Assembly (NCBI GenBank): GCA_003451935.1
Contig: DMJA01000278.1
Location: forward strand, 1-6,750
Origin: Verrucomicrobiota bacterium
GTDB taxonomy: Bacteria; Verrucomicrobiota; Kiritimatiellia; CAIQIC01; Lenti-01
Direction: 5' to 3'
Length of the DNA stretch: 6,750 bases
In this document: piece after piece, positions 5,681 through 6,750 of the stretch
How the letters are laid out: the number at the start of each line of letters is the position of its first letter
Position numbering within the stretch: position 1 is the stretch's first letter
Notes under the pieces: generated by a model
Database searches by the model: none
The model's input: only the letters and a program-made list of their open reading frames with translations
What the model was told of the DNA's origin: nothing
Position numbers and translations under genes: made by a program

Positions 5681-5698
5681 CATGCCCCGGGGGGCATG
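5681..5698. other. Perfect inverted repeat overlapping the next start codon
   Basis: CATGCCCC (5681-5688), GG, GGGGCATG (5691-5698). As RNA it gives a 6-7 bp GC-rich hairpin with a short loop, 4 nt after the stop of the preceding gene. If the next gene starts at 5696 its AUG is inside the right arm, which could limit initiation until upstream ribosomes open the stem. No T tract follows, so it is a poor terminator. Confidence 0.6.
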
Positions 5699-6750
5699 TT
5701 CTTCGCGGCTTATGCCGGCCCCAGCATGAATCCGACCCTGTGCGAGCCGGAGATCATGGAAATCGTGCCCTATGGCGGCCGCCCTGTGCGCGTGGGCGAT
5801 GTGGTGTTTTTTCTGCCGCCGGCGGCCGATCAGCCGGTCGTGCATCGCGTGGTCCGCGTGATTCCCGAAGGCGTATTCACGATGGGCGACAACAATGCCA
5901 GCGAGGATTCTTCTCTTTTGCCGTCCGCGAGCATCCAAGGCCGGGTGGTGGCGGCGTGGCGCGGACAGAAACGGCGGGAAATCGCCGGCGGGCTGCAGGG
6001 GAGATGGGCCAGCCGCAGGCTTCGTTGGCAGCGCACCCTGGACCACCGCATCTCCCCCTTGCTGCACCCCCTTTATCAGGCCATGCATCGCCGGGGATCG
6101 ATCGCCTGGCTGCTGCCCGCCCGGTTCCGGCCCCGCGTCGTCGTCTTCCGCTCCAGAAACCAGGAACAGTATCAGCTTCTGCTGGGGAAGCGCGTCATCG
6201 GCCGATACGATGATTTCCGGCGCCGATGGCAGATCCAGCGGCCGTTTCACTTGTTTGTGAACGGGAAAACCCTTCCGGGCCGGCAGGACAGGGAACCGTC
6301 GGCCCGGCAGGTGTTGGCCGAACGGCAACCCGCCACAAACCTGCCGCTGACACAGGAATATTTGAACAGCCTCGTCCTGGCCGATGGAACCCGCTGGGAA
6401 ATCTCAGCCGGGGACGAGCAGGCCGCGTCCATTGTCGCGCAGCTGGGATGCGCGATGCAGTTGGGTGGAAATACAGGGGCAAGCGCCCCCCCTCATCACG
6501 GCAAGCTGTGCCGGCTTCTTGTCCAGGTTGACTCGCTTTCGCCGGTGGCGGATTCTTATGTTCCGCTGGCCTCTGAAACGGACGGGTTGGTGGTGTGCTC
6601 GCTGAGCCCCTGCGATCGCTGGGGCGGCCCGCACGTGAATCTCGTAAGGCTGTCGCTCATCTTTGCCCGCGAAGCCCAGGCCCGCGGCGGATTTCTCATC
6701 CACGGCGCCCTCGCCGAGCTGGACGGCGCCGGCGTGATTCTGGCTGCACC
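5696..6750 (+). CDS. S24/S26 signal-peptidase-like domain fused to ScmC/HprK-like kinase domain (3' end outside window)
   Basis: The frame is open from 5696 to the window edge (351 codons plus 2 nt) with no stop. Residues 8-15 are GPSMNPTL, with S10 as the peptidase nucleophile; GDVVFF is at 34-39, H50 in VVHRVV replaces the bacterial lysine as in ER/archaeal-type signal peptidases, and MGDNNASED at 63-71 supplies the acidic residues. No membrane anchor is evident. Residues 90-190 are an Arg/Trp-rich extension of the kind seen in RiPP-linked S26-like proteins. From about 222 (LVLADGTRWEI) to GFLIHGALAELDGAGVILAA at 332-351 it matches my memory of ScmC/HprK-like proteins, ending just before the expected P-loop. 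Leader cleavage plus a kinase-type step is inferred. The start is uncertain: an in-frame ATG at 5657 would add 13 residues and overlap the upstream gene, and neither has a convincing ribosome binding site. A lost stop between two genes is the alternative to a true fusion. Confidence 0.75.
   Translation, partial: MFFAAYAGPSMNPTLCEPEIMEIVPYGGRPVRVGDVVFFLPPAADQPVVHRVVRVIPEGVFTMGDNNASEDSSLLPSASIQGRVVAAWRGQKRREIAGGLQGRWASRRLRWQRTLDHRISPLLHPLYQAMHRRGSIAWLLPARFRPRVVVFRSRNQEQYQLLLGKRVIGRYDDFRRRWQIQRPFHLFVNGKTLPGRQDREPSARQVLAERQPATNLPLTQEYLNSLVLADGTRWEISAGDEQAASIVAQLGCAMQLGGNTGASAPPHHGKLCRLLVQVDSLSPVADSYVPLASETDGLVVCSLSPCDRWGGPHVNLVRLSLIFAREAQARGGFLIHGALAELDGAGVILAA

Noticed and set aside
5252..6328. 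Long - strand open frame spanning the end of the second radical SAM gene and the peptidase domain
   Set aside because: It crosses two well-supported + strand genes and the hairpin between them and shows no domain; it is a codon-bias shadow.
6310..6750. Separate ScmC gene starting at an internal GTG/TTG/ATG (for example near 6310 or 6456)
   Set aside because: There is no stop between the peptidase and kinase-like parts, no convincing internal ribosome binding site, and the domains share one frame; kept as an alternative inside the fusion entry.

Overview
The window is GC-rich, densely coded bacterial DNA with every gene on the + strand. It has two unrelated parts. No rRNA or other taxonomic marker is present. 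The kinase/regulator pair, the intergenic palindrome and the maturation cassette would fit an environmental anaerobe-type bacterium, for example the Verrucomicrobiota/PVC group or the former deltaproteobacteria. That placement is a guess from remembered family resemblance.

Left part (1-2584), signalling and envelope. A soluble NarL/DegS-type sensor histidine kinase (2-889) overlaps by 4 nt a LuxR/NarL-type response regulator (886-1572). A 220-nt gap follows. It holds a 78-nt imperfect palindrome, a probable terminator and a 17-bp direct repeat whose first copy contains the regulator's stop codon. Two small predicted lipoproteins come next (1793-2221 and 2339-2584). Each has upstream the same two-part motif, TCGCCG-N10/11-CACCCCATGG, a candidate site for the neighbouring regulator or for a special promoter.

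Right part (2585 to the window end), a RiPP (ribosomally made, post-translationally modified peptide) cassette. An AT-rich promoter-like segment and a strong ribosome binding site lead into a 101-aa peptide with a conserved-looking leader and nine cysteines. Seven of these sit in C-[ST]-x-G units spaced exactly 12,12,12,10,10,10 residues apart; this is the likely precursor. A terminator/attenuator hairpin separates it from a PqqD-like recognition protein (3095-3382), two tandem radical SAM/SPASM enzymes (3386-4516 and 4513-5676, with a 4-nt overlap) and a large frame that runs off the window (5696-6750). That last frame joins an S24/S26 signal-peptidase-like domain to the start of an HprK-like kinase domain. 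The set matches what I remember as the SynChlorMet (Scm) cassette: a PqqD homologue ScmD, radical SAM/SPASM proteins ScmE and ScmF, and ScmC. As I recall, no precursor had been assigned when that cassette was defined.

Inferred working model: the PqqD-like protein binds the leader, the two radical SAM/SPASM enzymes install crosslinks (probably thioethers) on the Cys-rich core, the peptidase domain removes the leader, and the kinase-like domain adds a further modification or regulates the process. The most interesting points are the periodic precursor and the peptidase-kinase fusion.
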